Below, one piece after another: positions 42,205-50,451 of a stretch of 64,000 bases of DNA. The first letter of the stretch is position 1. Every line of letters starts with the position of its first letter. The stretch comes from Alphaproteobacteria bacterium (GTDB taxonomy: Bacteria; Pseudomonadota; Alphaproteobacteria; Caulobacterales; Maricaulaceae). The notes under the pieces are model-generated. The model had not been told where the DNA came from, did no database searches, and saw only the letters and a program-made list of their open reading frames with translations. The translations under genes and the position numbers were made by a program. The stretch covers positions 496,001 through 560,000 of the forward strand of contig WGOD01000002.1 of NCBI GenBank assembly GCA_016124205.1, written 5' to 3'.

Positions 42205-42675
42205 TTACCAGCCGCGATAGCCGTGGCGGCCGCGGCGGTCATGGCGTCCATGGCGGTCGCGATAACGGTCATAGCGATCACGATAGCCCGGGCGGTGCGC
42301 GTAGCGCGGCTCGTTGTGGATCACCACGCGGATCGGGATGCGCTGGCCATAGCGGTCAACCGCGAAATACCCGCCAAAGCGGGCGCGGTAGACGACGCCG
42401 GGCGTCGCATATCCCGCACGGTGATAGCTGCGCTCATAGCGGTCCGGCTGGTAGGTCCAGGCGCGGGCCGGGCAATTGATCTGGCGCGCATCACGGATGT
42501 CCTCGCGGCGGTCGCCGCGGCCATCCCAGCGGCGCGCATCACGATAGTCCTCGCGGATATCAGGGCAGGCGCGGGCATCCAGATGCCAGGTGCCCGCATT
42601 GGCGGCCGGGGCCGCGGCCATCGCGGTCAGCGACACGAAAATGGCGGCAGCGCCGAGTTTCAGGGGAGTGAACAT
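42205..42675 (-). CDS. Secreted Arg/His/Tyr-rich protein, unknown function
   Basis: 156 residues. Signal peptide ending PAANA, mature start GTWHLDARACPD. The first half has three Asp/Arg-rich stretches (DIREDYRDARRWDGRG; RREDIRDARQINC) with two cysteines, the middle a strand region (YATPGVVYRARFGGYFAVDRYG), and the last ~35 residues are almost only Arg, Tyr, Asp, His and Gly in [18 protein letters not shown]. The tail could bind metal or polyanions. Similar RY-rich secreted proteins occur in alphaproteobacteria without known function. Confidence 0.8.
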   Translation of the reverse strand: MFTPLKLGAAAIFVSLTAMAAAPAANAGTWHLDARACPDIREDYRDARRWDGRGDRREDIRDARQINCPARAWTYQPDRYERSYHRAGYATPGVVYRARFGGYFAVDRYGQRIPIRVVIHNEPRYAHRPGYRDRYDRYRDRHGRHDRRGRHGYRGW

Positions 42676-42882
42676 ATCTGCCGTCTCCTAGGTCTGGACG
42701 TCCCAAGCACACGGCCGGTCTAGCAGCGCGCACCTGTCTCCACCCTGAACACAGCGTTCAGCCCCATGAACGCGGGATGTTCCGCCCGGTTCCCGGTCCG
42801 GGGCACCGCCCTCCCCCGTTCAGGTCATGGACCAGCCCCATTTGTGTGGCTAAACAGGCGGCAAGGGACAGGAGACGGACTG

Positions 42883-44172
42883 ATGCGGATACTGACGAGC
42901 CTCGCCCTTTTTGCGGCCCTCTTCACCGGAACCGCTTATGCGGACGCACCCGAGCAGTTGAGCTCGCACGAGATCGGCCGCTACCTGCGCACACTCCAGG
43001 TCAAACCCGGCATGGGGCCGGGGACCGCGACACCGTCCGGCTTCACTGGCGATGACAGCTGCCGCTGGGCGAATGACGGCGAGTGCGACGATCCGCGCTA
43101 CGGCACCGGCGCGTGCCAGCAGGGCACGGACTATTCCGATTGCTGGCGCATCGTGGCCGGGACCGAGGACGATTCCTGCCGTTGGGCGAATGACGGGGAA
43201 TGCGACGAGCCGGGATTCGGTACCGGCGCCTGCACGCAGGGCACCGACATCAGCGATTGCGGCGATGTGGTCGAGTTGCGCTTCCGCACTGACGCCTGCG
43301 ATACGGCCTTCAACGGCGTTTGCGAGGAGCCCGGCATCGGATCGGGCCGCTGCGCCGCCCGCAGCGACCGCGCCGATTGTGCGGGGCGCGACCGGCCGCT
43401 GACGATCAACGACCACTTCTTCGGCCGTGACGACCGGGTGTTCATGGACACCGCCGTCTTCCCGTGGGTGGTCGTCGGCGAGATACATCTCGACCGCGGC
43501 AGCGCCTGCACCGCGACGCTGGTCGGCGAGGACGTGCTGATCACGGCCAGCCACTGCATCCACGACAACGGGCAGGTCAGCTTCGCCGGCCGGTTCGAAA
43601 CCGGCTTCGCCCTGCCCGGCGGGCCGCGGACGGCACGGATCATCGACTATTTCATCGATCCGGACTGGGATCACACCCGCTTTTCCGGCACGGACGAGAT
43701 CGACAACACCGACTGGGCGCTTCTGCGGATCGATACGCCTCTCGGCCGCGAGCTGGGTTTTGTCGGCGCGCGCGGCCTCGTCGAGGAAAGCGGCAATCGT
43801 GCCGCGATGCGGGCGGACCTCTACCAGGCCGGATACAGCTGGGACACGGGCGCACACCTGTCCGGCAATGAGCGCTGCCACATGACGGAGATCTATGCCG
43901 ACGGCACGATGGCACATGATTGCGACACGACGCGCGGCGACAGCGGCTCGCCCTTCATGGTGCGCGACGGGTCGGACTGGTTCATCGTCGCCACGGATTC
44001 GAACTTCCGGCGCAATCCCAACGGCCCCTTCATCTACATCGCGGCGCGCAGCGAGAACTGGATCGAGTATCTCGACGACTTCCGCGCCGGGCGGCTGGGC
44101 CGACAGAGCGCGGTGCGCGGCGGGGTGAAGCCCGGTGTCGCCGCCGGTCCCGATCCGCTAATCGGCAAGTAG
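42883..44172 (+). CDS. Secreted trypsin-like serine protease with three N-terminal Cys-rich repeats
   Basis: 429 residues from the ATG at 42883 (AGGAG 8 nt upstream) with a Sec signal peptide (cut after AYA). Residues 57-167 contain three repeats of ~35 residues, pattern C-x4-5-(N)DGECDEP-x-(F/Y/I)GTG-x-C-x5-D-x3-DC; the third copy is diverged. The S1 domain follows with the triad His224 (TASHCIHD), Asp277 (DNTDWALLRID) and Ser354 (TTRGDSGSPFMV). The repeats, rich in Asp/Glu and paired cysteines, may bind calcium or a surface ligand. The lysoplasmalogenase gene starts 1 bp behind the stop. Confidence 0.9.
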   Translation: MRILTSLALFAALFTGTAYADAPEQLSSHEIGRYLRTLQVKPGMGPGTATPSGFTGDDSCRWANDGECDDPRYGTGACQQGTDYSDCWRIVAGTEDDSCRWANDGECDEPGFGTGACTQGTDISDCGDVVELRFRTDACDTAFNGVCEEPGIGSGRCAARSDRADCAGRDRPLTINDHFFGRDDRVFMDTAVFPWVVVGEIHLDRGSACTATLVGEDVLITASHCIHDNGQVSFAGRFETGFALPGGPRTARIIDYFIDPDWDHTRFSGTDEIDNTDWALLRIDTPLGRELGFVGARGLVEESGNRAAMRADLYQAGYSWDTGAHLSGNERCHMTEIYADGTMAHDCDTTRGDSGSPFMVRDGSDWFIVATDSNFRRNPNGPFIYIAARSENWIEYLDDFRAGRLGRQSAVRGGVKPGVAAGPDPLIGK

Positions 44173-44173
44173 G

Positions 44174-44833
44174 ATGGCGACCGCGATCACGCCGGGACGT
44201 ACCGGCACGCTGCTTCTGGTTCCGGCGCTGCTTCTGGCGACGCTCTACCTGTTTGACGGGACGGCGCTCGGCCTGCCCTATCCGTGGAATGCCGCGCTCA
44301 AGGCGTCCGGTATTGTCCTTCTGGCCGTCTATGCCGGGCTGAAACGCTTCCCGCTGGTCGCGCTGGCGCTGGCCCTGTCGGCGGTTGGCGATGTGATGCT
44401 GGCGCTGCAACCGGCACAGATGACGTTCGGCATCGCCGCCTTCGGCCTCGCCCACATCGTCTACGCGGTCATCTTTGCGCGCCTGATCCAGATGAAGGGC
44501 TCGCGCGGCCTGCCGGGCTATGCCGCCGCCGGCGCACTGGCGCTCATCGGCATCCTGCTTCTGGTCTGGCTGCAGCCGGGCATGGGCGATCTGCGCGTTC
44601 CGGCGACGATCTATAACGGCGTCATCGTCGTGATGGCCTGCCTCGCCCTGATGTCGCGCGCGCCGATGATCGCCGTGGCAGGAGCGCTGCTCTTCGTCCT
44701 GTCCGACACGCTGATCGCGCTCGGCCTGTTCATGGACTACGACCCCGCCTGGCGCGGCCCGGCGGTCTGGGTCACCTATGTCGCGGCGCAGTTCGGACTG
44801 GCGCTCGGGCTGACAGATCCTCGAAAGAGCTAG
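44174..44833 (+). CDS. Lysoplasmalogenase (YhhN/TMEM86 family)
   Basis: 219 residues, about eight TM helices. Family motifs: ALALSAVGDVMLAL, FGIAAFGLAHIVYAVIF, and the late VAGALLFVLSDTLIALGLF with the conserved acidic residue. Eukaryotic members hydrolyse lysoplasmalogens; the bacterial substrate is not established. The 3' end overlaps the convergent DUF481 gene by 4 bp. Confidence 0.9.
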   Translation: MATAITPGRTGTLLLVPALLLATLYLFDGTALGLPYPWNAALKASGIVLLAVYAGLKRFPLVALALALSAVGDVMLALQPAQMTFGIAAFGLAHIVYAVIFARLIQMKGSRGLPGYAAAGALALIGILLLVWLQPGMGDLRVPATIYNGVIVVMACLALMSRAPMIAVAGALLFVLSDTLIALGLFMDYDPAWRGPAVWVTYVAAQFGLALGLTDPRKS

Positions 44834-45849
44834 AACTCCCGCACCAGTGACGCCGTCACGCGGGAATCGCTTTCCTCGAAGCCGGGCAGGGGTTCGAACT
44901 CGTAGCGGTAGCGCCACTCGAACTCGACGGCCCAGTTGTCAGCGACCGACGTGTTGTAGCGGAAGGATTGTTCCGCCTTCGCCGCGTCCGCGACCAGAAG
45001 CGTCGTTTCGGAGATGAAGACCGAATCCGGCGTGATCTGCCATTCGAAGTCCGAGCCGAGATCGAGGACGAATTGCGTCTCCTCGCCCCCGCCCGTCGCC
45101 GGAACGAGGTAGCGCACACCCGGACCGGCCCGCAGCGTCCAGTCCATGGTTTCCCGCTCGATCGCGTGGAAGGCCGCACCGGCGGAGACGAAGGCGGTCC
45201 AGTCATAGCTCGACAACACGTCGCGATCGTACTGGCCGCCGACGAACCAGCCCCAGCGCTCCGACAATTCGCGTTCGCCGCGCACTTCCAGAGACAGCTG
45301 GTCCTGTGTCACCGCGCCGCCGGATTCGGCGTAGGCGTAGTTGATGCGGCTGTCGAAATTCCAGCCATTGGCGAATTCTCGGTTCAGCTCTGTGCCCAGA
45401 TTGTACGTCTGCTGCTCGGAATTGCCGCTGGCGACCGACAGGCCCGCCGAGATACGGCCGGTCCAGCCGGACTCGTCCTCGGCCGCAGGCTCCGCCGCAA
45501 CCGCGCCGGCATCGGCGGCGGTGATCGTGTCGTCAGGCTCCATGGCGAGGGTCTGGGGCGTGGGCCGCGTTTCCGCGCGCGCCACCGGGGCAAGCTGACC
45601 CAGCGCGGCGGCGGCCTGCGCGGTTCGGTTCGGTGCGATACGGCGCACCGCCTCCATCACCGCGTCGGCACCGCCCTCGGCATTACGCGCCACCATCGTC
45701 ACGACCGCGTCGAAATTGGCGCCGTCGTCATAAGACGCGGCGTCCTCGATCAGGCGGAGATAGGGGTCAGGCAAGTCCTGCGCCTGCGCGTGCGGCGCGG
45801 CGATCAGGGCGAGGACGGAAAGCAGGCAAATGAAGGCAAGGCGATACAT
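44830..45849 (-). CDS. DUF481 outer-membrane beta-barrel protein (YdiY-like)
   Basis: 339 residues with a Sec signal (LLSVLALIAAPHAQA). After a ~110-residue N-terminal helical/linker part come the DUF481 strands: GRISAGLSVASGNSEQQTYN, NFDSRINYAYAESGG, SERWGWFVGGQYDRDVLSSYD, LRAGPGVRYLV and a final aromatic strand ending VREF, as in outer-membrane barrels. Its start codon lies inside a strong hairpin (45848-45881). The gene is 68 bp downstream of rpoH1 on the same strand. Confidence 0.92.
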   Translation of the reverse strand: MYRLAFICLLSVLALIAAPHAQAQDLPDPYLRLIEDAASYDDGANFDAVVTMVARNAEGGADAVMEAVRRIAPNRTAQAAAALGQLAPVARAETRPTPQTLAMEPDDTITAADAGAVAAEPAAEDESGWTGRISAGLSVASGNSEQQTYNLGTELNREFANGWNFDSRINYAYAESGGAVTQDQLSLEVRGERELSERWGWFVGGQYDRDVLSSYDWTAFVSAGAAFHAIERETMDWTLRAGPGVRYLVPATGGGEETQFVLDLGSDFEWQITPDSVFISETTLLVADAAKAEQSFRYNTSVADNWAVEFEWRYRYEFEPLPGFEESDSRVTASLVREF

Positions 45850-45881
45850 GACGGATCCCGTTTCTGAAGGGGTTCCGTCAT
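45848..45881 (-). promoter_or_regulatory. Hairpin enclosing the DUF481 start codon
   Basis: ATGACGGA (45848-45855) and TCCGTCAT (45874-45881) are exact inverted repeats, with an inner CCC / GGG pairing. In the minus-strand mRNA the 3' arm covers part of the AUG and the GGGA upstream, so folding would hide the initiation site. Confidence 0.5.
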
Positions 45882-45917
45882 GACCTAGTGCGTCAGCGCG
45901 TCGGGGTCGACCCTCGC

Positions 45918-46820
45918 TTACGCCTCTTCGGGGACGAGGCCGCGACCGGCAGCGGCCTTCTTCATCGCGGCTTGCAGCTTTTCGAAGGCCCGGACCTCGA
46001 TCTGGCGGATGCGTTCGCGGCTGACGCCGTACACCTCGGCCAGTTCCTCGAGCGTCTTGGGCTCGTCGGTCAGCTTGCGCTCCTGGATGATGTGGCGCTC
46101 GCGCTCGTTGAGCTCGCCCATGGCGGCCTGCAAGAGCTCCATGCGCTGGTCGAACTCGTCATGTTCGGCAAGGTCGTCTTCCTGGCTGACGCTTGTGTCG
46201 TCGGCGAGCCAGTCCTGCCACTGGCTGTCGCCGTCTTCCGAACCGCGCAGCGGCGCGTTCAGTGAGGCGTCCGGGCCGGACAGGCGGCGGTTCATCGAGA
46301 TGACGTCGTCATCCGTGACGCCGAGCTTGGTGGCGATTTCCTCGACCTGTTCGGGGCGAAGATCGCCCTCTTCCAGCGCCTGCATCTTCGACTTCATGCG
46401 CCGCAGGTTGAAGAACAGCTTCTTCTGCGCGGCCGTGGTGCCCATCTTCACGAGCGACCAGGAGCGCAGGATGTATTCCTGGATCGAGGCGCGGATCCAC
46501 CACATCGCATATGTGGCGAGGCGAAAGCCCTTGTCCGGGTCGAATTTCTTGACCGCCTGCATCAGGCCGACATTGCCTTCGGAGATCACCTCGGCGATCG
46601 GCAAGCCATAGCCGCGATAGCCCATGGCGATCTTCGCCACGAGACGCAGGTGGGAGGTGACGAGACGCTCGGCCGCTTGCGGGTCCTCGTGCTCGGCCCA
46701 GCGCTTGGCGAGCATGAATTCCTCGTCCTTCTCCAGCATCGGAAATTTCCGGATCTCGGAGAGGTAACGGGAAAGGCCGCCTTCCGGCGACAGCGTCATT
46801 GCAGGTACGGCATTGGCCAT
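45918..46820 (-). CDS. rpoH: RNA polymerase sigma-32 factor (RpoH1, heat shock)
   Basis: 300 residues. Region 2: EGNVGLMQAVKKFDPDKGFR and LATYAMWWIRASIQEYILRSW; RpoH box QKKLFFNLR at 132-140; region 4: YGVSRERIRQIEVRAFEKL. Compared with the copy at 1791-2684 this one has the canonical box and the longer DDVISMNRRLSGPDASLNAPL stretch, so it is the more likely main heat-shock factor. It is divergent from a TetR regulator. Confidence 0.96.
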   Translation of the reverse strand: MANAVPAMTLSPEGGLSRYLSEIRKFPMLEKDEEFMLAKRWAEHEDPQAAERLVTSHLRLVAKIAMGYRGYGLPIAEVISEGNVGLMQAVKKFDPDKGFRLATYAMWWIRASIQEYILRSWSLVKMGTTAAQKKLFFNLRRMKSKMQALEEGDLRPEQVEEIATKLGVTDDDVISMNRRLSGPDASLNAPLRGSEDGDSQWQDWLADDTSVSQEDDLAEHDEFDQRMELLQAAMGELNERERHIIQERKLTDEPKTLEELAEVYGVSRERIRQIEVRAFEKLQAAMKKAAAGRGLVPEEA

Positions 46821-46986
46821 TGTTCTGTCCCTCGCGATGGCGAAAGCGGGCCCGGAGGCGCCCCCGCCACTCCGTTGAGACCGCTATTTAGGGAAACGCA
46901 AACCCGATTGCGAGGGTTTCACGGGAAAGTCATGCGCAGGTGATGCGGGATTGGACATTCTACGGTCCCGGTCATCATATCGAGCC

Positions 46987-47616
46987 ATGAGCGAAAAGAA
47001 GCGACGCGCCCACGATTCCGAGGCTTCGCGCCGTGCCCTGATGGATGCAGGCGCGGCCCTGTTCGCGCGCCATGGCTTCGCCGGCACCACGCTCGACATG
47101 ATTGCGGCGCGCGCGCCGGCCAACAAGGCGCTTGTCGCCTATCATTTCGGGTCAAAGGAAGGGCTCTACCAGGCCATCCTCGACGAGGCGGTCGAGCAGG
47201 TTCTCGTCCGCGTCGGCGATGCGGCAAGCGCCGAAGGCAAAGTGTCCGACCGGCTGCGCGCGCATATCCGCGCTCTGGCGATCGCCTTGGCCGATGTGCC
47301 CGGCCTGTGCGCCATGCTGGTCACGGAATATGCAACAGGCGGGCAACAGGACCGGCCAGGGCCGATGGCGAGCCTGCTGCGCCTTTACCAGACGACGGAC
47401 GCGCTGGTCCGGGAGGGGATCGAGAGCGGCGTCTTCCGCCGGGTCGACAGCCAGGTCGTGCATCTGAGCTTCACCGGGTCCTTCGTTTTCTTCGTCCTGA
47501 CTGCAGGATACCGCCAGCGGATGGACGCCGAGGGTCGTTGGCCCTTTACACGGCCCGAGACCGAGGCCTTTGCCGATTTCGTGGCTGACGGCGTGATCCG
47601 GTCGCTTTCTGCTTGA
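46987..47616 (+). CDS. TetR family transcriptional regulator
   Basis: 209 residues from the ATG at 46987. The N-terminal HTH is clear: ASRRALMDAGAALFARHGFAGTTLDMIAARAPANKALVAYHFGSKEGLY. The C-terminal ligand domain is of the type often seen with efflux or lipid genes (LCAMLVTEYATGG; HLSFTGSFVFFVLTAGYRQ). An 18-bp inverted repeat directly behind its stop and before the cupin gene is a good operator candidate. Confidence 0.92.
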   Translation: MSEKKRRAHDSEASRRALMDAGAALFARHGFAGTTLDMIAARAPANKALVAYHFGSKEGLYQAILDEAVEQVLVRVGDAASAEGKVSDRLRAHIRALAIALADVPGLCAMLVTEYATGGQQDRPGPMASLLRLYQTTDALVREGIESGVFRRVDSQVVHLSFTGSFVFFVLTAGYRQRMDAEGRWPFTRPETEAFADFVADGVIRSLSA

Positions 47617-47617
47617 T

Positions 47618-47635
47618 TTTAACCGTTCAGTTAAA
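47618..47635. promoter_or_regulatory. Candidate TetR operator
   Basis: TTTAAC-CGTTCA-GTTAAA: 6-bp perfect arms with a 6-nt centre, immediately behind the TetR stop and 89 bp before the cupin gene. The ACCGTTC core is like known TetR-family operators. Confidence 0.5.
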
Positions 47636-47723
47636 TTAAGGTCACCCCGGGCCGCCGGTCGGCGGGGACGGGACGCATATCAAGACAGGCGCGGGCGGAA
47701 GATCCGCGCCGGATGGAGATGAC

Positions 47724-48482
47724 ATGCGTAAATCCTCCCTGATCGCGGCGGTGGCCGCCCTCACCCTTTCCCCTGCCGCCCTGGCCGACGATGTCGCCGA
47801 CACGCTGCAGCGTTTCGTCGCCGACTATGCCTCTGACCCGTCAGTGACTGCCGAGCAGAGCTTCGGCATTCGTGTGGGCGAGGACTGGTACACGGTCACC
47901 GCCTCACCCGGCCGCGCCTCCCTGCGCGAAGGCCAGCCCGGTGAGCCGACCTTCTATTTCGTCACCGACGCGGAGACCCTCGCACGGGTCGAGGCGGACG
48001 AAATCAATGCCCTCACCGGCATGGCCAAGGCCTTCTCCAGCGACTTCGCGCCGATGGACGCCGACGTGATGGAGGGCTTCCAGCCGACTGAGGATTTCGT
48101 CGGCGAGCTTCTGGGGATCAGCTTCCATTTCTGGACGATGGGCCAGCCCGAAGCGATTCCGTTCGGGCGCGGCATGACGCGGATGACGCACGGCGCCAAT
48201 GCCGGGATTTTCTACTACCAGCCCGGTTTCCGCTCCGGCTTCTTCCACATCGAGCCCGGCCAGTATGTGAATGAGGACGAGCGCTCACGCTCCAATCCCT
48301 TCCCGTCCCTCTTCATCCTGACCGAAGGCTGGGCGCATGCCCGGATCAATGGCGTGGAAATGCGGGTCGAGGCCGGCAATGCCTATTTCATCCCGGCCAA
48401 TCACAGCCATGAATTCTGGCTGCCCGAAGACGCCGATCACGACGCGTTCGGCTTCCTCTTCATGTTCGGCGACGGGGCCTAG
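47724..48482 (+). CDS. Secreted protein with C-terminal cupin domain
   Basis: 252 residues, Sec signal cut after ALA. The first ~110 mature residues have a small alpha/beta domain (SFGIRVGEDWYTVTASPG; PTFYFVTDAETLARVEADEINALTGM) that resembles an SCP2/sterol-carrier-like fold; this is tentative. The C-terminal half is a cupin: GFFHIEPGQYVNED, GWAHARINGVEMRVEAGNAYFIPANHSHEFW with potential metal ligands His and Glu. It probably senses or binds a small ligand in the periplasm. The TetR gene and operator upstream suggest it is controlled by that regulator. Confidence 0.8.
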   Translation: MRKSSLIAAVAALTLSPAALADDVADTLQRFVADYASDPSVTAEQSFGIRVGEDWYTVTASPGRASLREGQPGEPTFYFVTDAETLARVEADEINALTGMAKAFSSDFAPMDADVMEGFQPTEDFVGELLGISFHFWTMGQPEAIPFGRGMTRMTHGANAGIFYYQPGFRSGFFHIEPGQYVNEDERSRSNPFPSLFILTEGWAHARINGVEMRVEAGNAYFIPANHSHEFWLPEDADHDAFGFLFMFGDGA

Positions 48483-48484
48483 GT

Positions 48485-48600
48485 CTCCCTCGCCCTTCGA
48501 GGCTCACCGGACTGCGTCCGGTTTCGCACCTCAGGATGAGGGAGGCTGCTTATCCCCTCATGCTGAGGTGCCGCCGCAGGCGGCCTCGAAGCACGAGGGG
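48485..48600. repeat. Dispersed palindromic repeat, family A, locus 2 (two units)
   Basis: Unit one (48487-48544) starts CCCTCGCCCTTCGAGGC and ends CACCTCAGGATGAGGGAGG. Unit two (48554-48600) starts CCCCTCATGCTGAGGTGC and ends GCCTCGAAGCACGAGGGG. Each folds into a long imperfect hairpin. Between convergent genes. Confidence 0.82.
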
Positions 48601-48601
48601 T

Positions 48602-49606
48602 CTAGAGCGTCTCCAGAAAGCCTTCGAGGCGCTGCATGTCCTTCGGGATGTCCGCCTCGAAGCGCAATTCTTCCTTCGTGATCGGGTGTACGAAGCCGAG
48701 GACGGCAGCGTGCAGCGCCTGGCGGCGGAAGTCGCGGAAATCACGCCCGTCATCGAGATTGAGGAGCTGCTGCGCTCTTCCCCGGCCATACATCGGGTCG
48801 CCGAGTAGCGGACAGCCGATATGCGCCATGTGGGCGCGGATCTGGTGGGTGCGGCCGGTTTCGAGCGTGCATTCCACCTTCGCCGCGATCGGGTGGCCGA
48901 TCGGCCTTTTCGGGTCGCGCCCGAACATGGCGAGCGTGCGGTAGTGTGTGACGGCGTCCTTGCCCGGCCCGCCCTCGCGCGATTTCACCACGGCCATCTT
49001 CTTGCGGTCGGCGTTGGACCGGGCGAGCGCGGCATCGACCGTGCCTTCGCGCGGCATCGGCGCACCGCGCACATAGGCGATGTAGACGCGCTCGATGTCG
49101 TGCTTGGCGAAGAGTTTCGACAGGCCCTGATGGGTCCTGTCGTCCTTGGCGACGACGAGAATGCCGGACGTGTCCTTGTCGATGCGGTGGACGATGCCGG
49201 GCCGCTCCACCCCGCCAATGCCGGACAGGCTGCCCTTGCAGTGATGCAAGAGGGCGTGGACCAGAGTGCCGGTCCAGTTGCCCGCCGCGGGATGCACCGT
49301 CATCCCCGCCGGCTTGTTGACGACGATCAGGTGCTCGTCCTCGAACAATATATCGAGCGGGATGTCCTCGGCCTGCGGGATGGCCGGTTCGGGCGGCGGC
49401 ACGGTCAGGGCATAGGTCACGCCCTCGGCGACCTTGGCAGACGGGTCGGTCAGAACCTTGCCGTCGGCGGTCAGCTGCCCGGCCTCGATCAGCGCCTTGA
49501 TGCGCGAGCGGGACAGGTCGGCGGCCTTGTCGGCGAGGAAACGGTCCAGCCGCGCGCCGGCGTCCTCGCCGGCGGCGGTGAAGTCATGGACCGTCTCGTC
49601 TGACAT
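48602..49606 (-). CDS. rluD: 23S rRNA pseudouridine synthase, RluD type
   Basis: 334 residues. N-terminal S4 domain (RLDRFLADKAADLSRSRIKALIEAG), then the RluA-family core with the catalytic Asp in HRIDKDTSGILVVAKDD and the IRAHMAHIGCPLLGDPMYG block. The S4 plus RluA layout and length fit RluD, which modifies helix 69 of 23S rRNA; RluC is the alternative. It follows folE after 4 bp. Confidence 0.93.
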   Translation of the reverse strand: MSDETVHDFTAAGEDAGARLDRFLADKAADLSRSRIKALIEAGQLTADGKVLTDPSAKVAEGVTYALTVPPPEPAIPQAEDIPLDILFEDEHLIVVNKPAGMTVHPAAGNWTGTLVHALLHHCKGSLSGIGGVERPGIVHRIDKDTSGILVVAKDDRTHQGLSKLFAKHDIERVYIAYVRGAPMPREGTVDAALARSNADRKKMAVVKSREGGPGKDAVTHYRTLAMFGRDPKRPIGHPIAAKVECTLETGRTHQIRAHMAHIGCPLLGDPMYGRGRAQQLLNLDDGRDFRDFRRQALHAAVLGFVHPITKEELRFEADIPKDMQRLEGFLETL

Positions 49607-49610
49607 GGAT

Positions 49611-50264
49611 TTACCGCTGAATGACCGGGGCGCGTTCGATGTGCTTCAGGAAGCGGCCGCGCAGCTCGTCATTCGTCTTGAACTCGCCGGTGAAGGTGGT
49701 GGTGACGGTCGAGACATTCGGGTGATGCACGCCGCGGGTCGTCATGCACTGGTGCTTGGCATCGACCAGCACGGCCACGCCGCGCGCACCCATCGCCTCC
49801 ATCAGCGCGTTGGCGATCTGGGCGGTCATCGTCTCCTGCGTCTGCATGCGCTTGGAGAAGATTTCCACGACGCGGGCGATCTTGGAGATACCCACGACCT
49901 TCTCGTTCGGCAGATAGGCGACATGCGCCACGCCCATGATCGGGGCGAGGTGGTGTTCGCAATGGCTCTCGACGTCGATATTGGTCAGGAGGACCAGGTC
50001 GTCATAACCGCCGACTTCCTCGAACACGCGGGAGAGTTCTTCCGCCGGGTCGGCCTGATAGCCGGAGAACCATTCCTCGTACGCCTTCACCACGCGCTTC
50101 GGCGTGTCGAGCAGGCCTTCGCGGGACGGGTCGTCGCCGGCCCAGGCGATGAGCGTGCGGACGGCCTCTTCGGCCTGTTCGCGGCTCGGGCGGTTCTTGG
50201 AGGAGGTCACGACGCGGAGCGCATCGCGGGAATTGGCAGGGGTTTGGGCATCCATCGTGCTCAT
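49611..50264 (-). CDS. folE: GTP cyclohydrolase I
   Basis: 217 residues. It makes dihydroneopterin triphosphate from GTP, the first step of folate synthesis. Zinc/active-site motifs: [22 protein letters not shown] and [20 protein letters not shown]; also [21 protein letters not shown]-type core ([19 protein letters not shown]). Divergent from cysS. Confidence 0.96.
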   Translation of the reverse strand: MSTMDAQTPANSRDALRVVTSSKNRPSREQAEEAVRTLIAWAGDDPSREGLLDTPKRVVKAYEEWFSGYQADPAEELSRVFEEVGGYDDLVLLTNIDVESHCEHHLAPIMGVAHVAYLPNEKVVGISKIARVVEIFSKRMQTQETMTAQIANALMEAMGARGVAVLVDAKHQCMTTRGVHHPNVSTVTTTFTGEFKTNDELRGRFLKHIERAPVIQR

Positions 50265-50451
50265 CAGATCCTTGCGTTGTCGGGTCCGCTTGGGGCGGTA
50301 ACACCGCCTTCATACGGTTAGTGCCGGTTTCCAGATCGAAAGTCCGAACACGAAGCCTGTCTTCGCCGTCCTTCCGGTTTGCGCATCGCTGCGTCCCGGC
50401 TATGTAGGGCGCGAACGCGCCGCGTCCAAGCATTCCCGTCAGGAAATCGTC

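Noticed and set aside
47619-47634. TTAA-N8-TTAA behind the TetR gene as a CtrA box
   Set aside because: Spacing is 8, not 7; the symmetric TTTAAC/GTTAAA arms fit a TetR operator better.
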